Source: Candidatus Hydrogenedentota bacterium (lineage in GTDB: Bacteria; Hydrogenedentota; Hydrogenedentia; Hydrogenedentales; JAGMZX01). From it: a stretch of 40,086 nt of DNA. The first letter of the stretch is position 1, and the number at the start of each line of letters is the position of its first letter. The DNA lies in NCBI GenBank assembly GCA_018005585.1, contig JAGMZX010000044.1:1-40086 (forward strand), in the 5' to 3' direction. The notes under the pieces were generated by a model that saw nothing but the letters and a program-made list of their open reading frames with translations, was not told where the DNA came from and did not search any database. The translations under genes were made by a program, and so were the position numbers. Of this stretch, positions 38,405 through 40,086 are shown in pieces.

Positions 38405-40066
38405 TCAGCCGCCCGGCCTTCCCGCGGCCAATTCTGTTGCTTCCGCCTCCGTCAGGGCGCGGTTGTAGATACGCAATTCACACAATTGACCGTGAAACGC
38501 GTCATGGGAGCCTCTGCCGATACACAGCGGGATGTCCTCAGGCATCGCAAACTGTTCCGCGGGGCATTCCACGGCTCCGGCAAGGGCGCCGTTGACGTAC
38601 AATCGAATCGCGGCCGCTCCGCGCACGGCCAGCAGGTGATTCCACCCGGGCTCAAGTGACCGGTCATGCGTCACGCATTTCCCCGCCCCCATGGCGTATA
38701 CACGACCCGACGGCAGCGTGCCCGCGAAGAGTCTGCCTTGATATACCGCCATGGACCATACGCGCCGGTATTTTACGTCAGGCGTCAGGTCCAGCCGGCC
38801 CGTGGACGCCCAGCGGTTTCCGCCCTCAAAGCGGTACACCGCGGCCAGCGGCAGCGAACCCGCGTACAACGCCCCGTTGTACGCGGCCATGGCCATGACT
38901 TCCTGTTCCCCTTCCGCGAGCTGTCCGCAATCCTCCCACCTCTCTCCGCCGCCATACCGGTACACCATGCCGCTCGGCCAGGTGCCAGCATACAGGCTGC
39001 CCGCGTACGTGGCGAACGAATAGCTCTGATGGATATTGGGCGGAGTGCCCGCACAGGACCAGGAGACGCCGTCGTAGCGGAAGATGCCCGGCCGCTCCGC
39101 GTCCCAGCCTGTCGCGTAGAGGGCATCCTGAAACACGGTAAGCGCTTCGACACGATAGCCGGGGTGGCCGCAGGACTCCCAGACGCCGCCGCCCGCGTAG
39201 CGATACATGCCCGCGGGCGCATACATGGACGTGGCGTACAGAAGGCCGCGGAACACGGCCATCCCGCCGACGGCCTCGGTCTCGCCGATCGCGCCGCAAT
39301 CGGCCCACGACGAGTCTTCTTCATAGCGGAAGATGCGTCCGCCGGGCGTGAGATTCTCGGATTCGGCCAGGGCGGAGCCTGCCGCGCGATAGTGCGAGGC
39401 CGCCGCGTACAGACGGCCCTCGTACACAGCCAGCGCCGTGACCGCGTTGCTCCCGTGCGGCGCGCCGCAATCCGTCCATGCCGTGCCGCCATCGTAGCGG
39501 TAGACATGCCCCTTCTGCTCCCTCCCGCTCTCGAAAGTGCCCGCGTAGAGCGCGCCTTCGTGTACGCACAGCGCCCAGACCATGCTGTTATCGCCGGGCC
39601 GTCCGCAGTCCGTCCACGGCGACTCCGGCGCGCCGTTGTTCACGCCGAAGAACGGGTTCTCCCAATTCGGCTGAGCGGAAGTCACGCCGCGCCGCGTTTG
39701 GACCGCAAGGTTGAATCCCGTCCGGCGTTCGGGGTCGAACAGGCTCGCCACATCGCCGAAGCATTCGCCGTCTGCTTCCAGACCGCGGACCCAGACGCTG
39801 ATCGCGAATTCACCCGTTCCGGCAAGACCGGTATTCGCCGTGTCAGCCTCGAGGTAACTGCCGTCGCCGTGGAAGGCCGCGCCTTCCGGCGTGATCGTAA
39901 CGCCGTGGTTGACGAACTGCGCTGCAATACCGGCGCCGTCCTCGCCGCTTTCGAACAGGGTCGCGTACTCCGCGGACCAGGCGGCGGCGTGCAGGCACAG
40001 GCCGGGCAGGAACAGCAGGCTGACAAATGCCGCGCCTTTCCGAAACGCGGGGCGCCACGTCCGCAT
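38405..40066 (-). CDS. Secreted LamG-type jelly roll interrupted by a seven-bladed beta-propeller
   Basis: A 553-residue protein with a signal peptide (hydrophobic core about 12-29). Residues about 57-145 give the first half of a LamG/concanavalin-like domain (FHGDGSYLE, FAISVWVRG). Residues about 150-460 are seven repeats of some 40-55 residues opening with W-x-DCG and continuing with VYEGRLYA and VYRYDGG-type strands, a seven-bladed propeller. Residues about 465-550 return to the jelly roll (GWNHLLAVRG, LYVNGALAG, GQLCELRIYNRALTEAEATEL). LamG domains bind glycans or proteins outside the cell. ATG 40066 was chosen; TTG 40075 is in frame, and the window ends 20 bases upstream, so a longer N-terminus cannot be excluded. 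Confidence 0.82.
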   Translation of the reverse strand: MRTWRPAFRKGAAFVSLLFLPGLCLHAAAWSAEYATLFESGEDGAGIAAQFVNHGVTITPEGAAFHGDGSYLEADTANTGLAGTGEFAISVWVRGLEADGECFGDVASLFDPERRTGFNLAVQTRRGVTSAQPNWENPFFGVNNGAPESPWTDCGRPGDNSMVWALCVHEGALYAGTFESGREQKGHVYRYDGGTAWTDCGAPHGSNAVTALAVYEGRLYAAASHYRAAGSALAESENLTPGGRIFRYEEDSSWADCGAIGETEAVGGMAVFRGLLYATSMYAPAGMYRYAGGGVWESCGHPGYRVEALTVFQDALYATGWDAERPGIFRYDGVSWSCAGTPPNIHQSYSFATYAGSLYAGTWPSGMVYRYGGGERWEDCGQLAEGEQEVMAMAAYNGALYAGSLPLAAVYRFEGGNRWASTGRLDLTPDVKYRRVWSMAVYQGRLFAGTLPSGRVYAMGAGKCVTHDRSLEPGWNHLLAVRGAAAIRLYVNGALAGAVECPAEQFAMPEDIPLCIGRGSHDAFHGQLCELRIYNRALTEAEATELAAGRPGG

Positions 40067-40086
40067 TGGCCGCAATTGGGTTTTCA

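Noticed and set aside
1-40086. tRNA genes, CRISPR arrays, insertion sequences, prophage or integron features
   Set aside because: No spaced direct repeats, inverted-repeat-flanked transposase, integrase or cloverleaf was recognised in the intergenic regions. A tRNAscan or ISfinder run could still find something small.

Overview
The window is high-GC bacterial chromosome, densely packed with 27 well-supported protein genes and two doubtful small ORFs. I see no rRNA, tRNA, CRISPR array, insertion sequence or prophage. No gene-free stretch exceeds about 250 bases. The organism looks like an uncultured diderm: it carries a PilT pilus ATPase, several secreted proteins and a c-type haem protein. 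The mix of an actinobacterial/archaeal-type ValRS, an alpha2-type GlyRS, DisA, an HzsA-related/SUMF1 fusion, a MttB homologue and a LamG protein suggests the PVC neighbourhood or a candidate phylum such as Hydrogenedentota. That placement is inference; no phylogenetic marker was run.

Layout. 0.2-1.5 kb (-): membrane-anchored sialidase-fold propeller. 1.7-5.6 kb (+): site-2 protease, valS and rpsT, each with a readable promoter. 5.8-8 kb (+): CapA-type protein fused to a degenerate L,D-transpeptidase-like domain. 8-10.6 kb (-): pilT, a small zinc ribbon and a DegT aminotransferase. 10.8-13.6 kb (+): CBS protein, ilvE, a two-TM protein and a FucA-type aldolase. 13.6-20.1 kb (-): tight operon glyQS / methyltransferase / rsgA / U32 hydroxylase-like protein / class III aminotransferase. 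20.2-21.0 kb (-): SDR. 21.1-23.9 kb (+): NatA-like ATPase overlapping a permease-CPBP protease fusion. 24.1-25.4 kb (-): LysA-like decarboxylase. 25.5-29.7 kb (+): radA-disA-pyrK-pyrD. 29.8-32.8 kb (+): secreted GH2 enzyme. 32.9-40.1 kb (-): secreted HzsA-related/SUMF1 haem protein, MttB homologue, and a LamG domain interrupted by a seven-bladed propeller.

How the genes fit together. The left three quarters is housekeeping: aminoacyl-tRNA synthesis, ribosome assembly, RNA modification, amino acid and pyrimidine synthesis, and DNA repair with c-di-AMP signalling. The right quarter is accessory: envelope or secreted glycan- and redox-related proteins, rich in propeller, jelly-roll and amidotransferase-like folds. 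The least understood and most interesting parts are the 32.9-40.1 kb cluster, the CapA/pseudo-transpeptidase fusion, and the coupling of disA to pyrK-pyrD.
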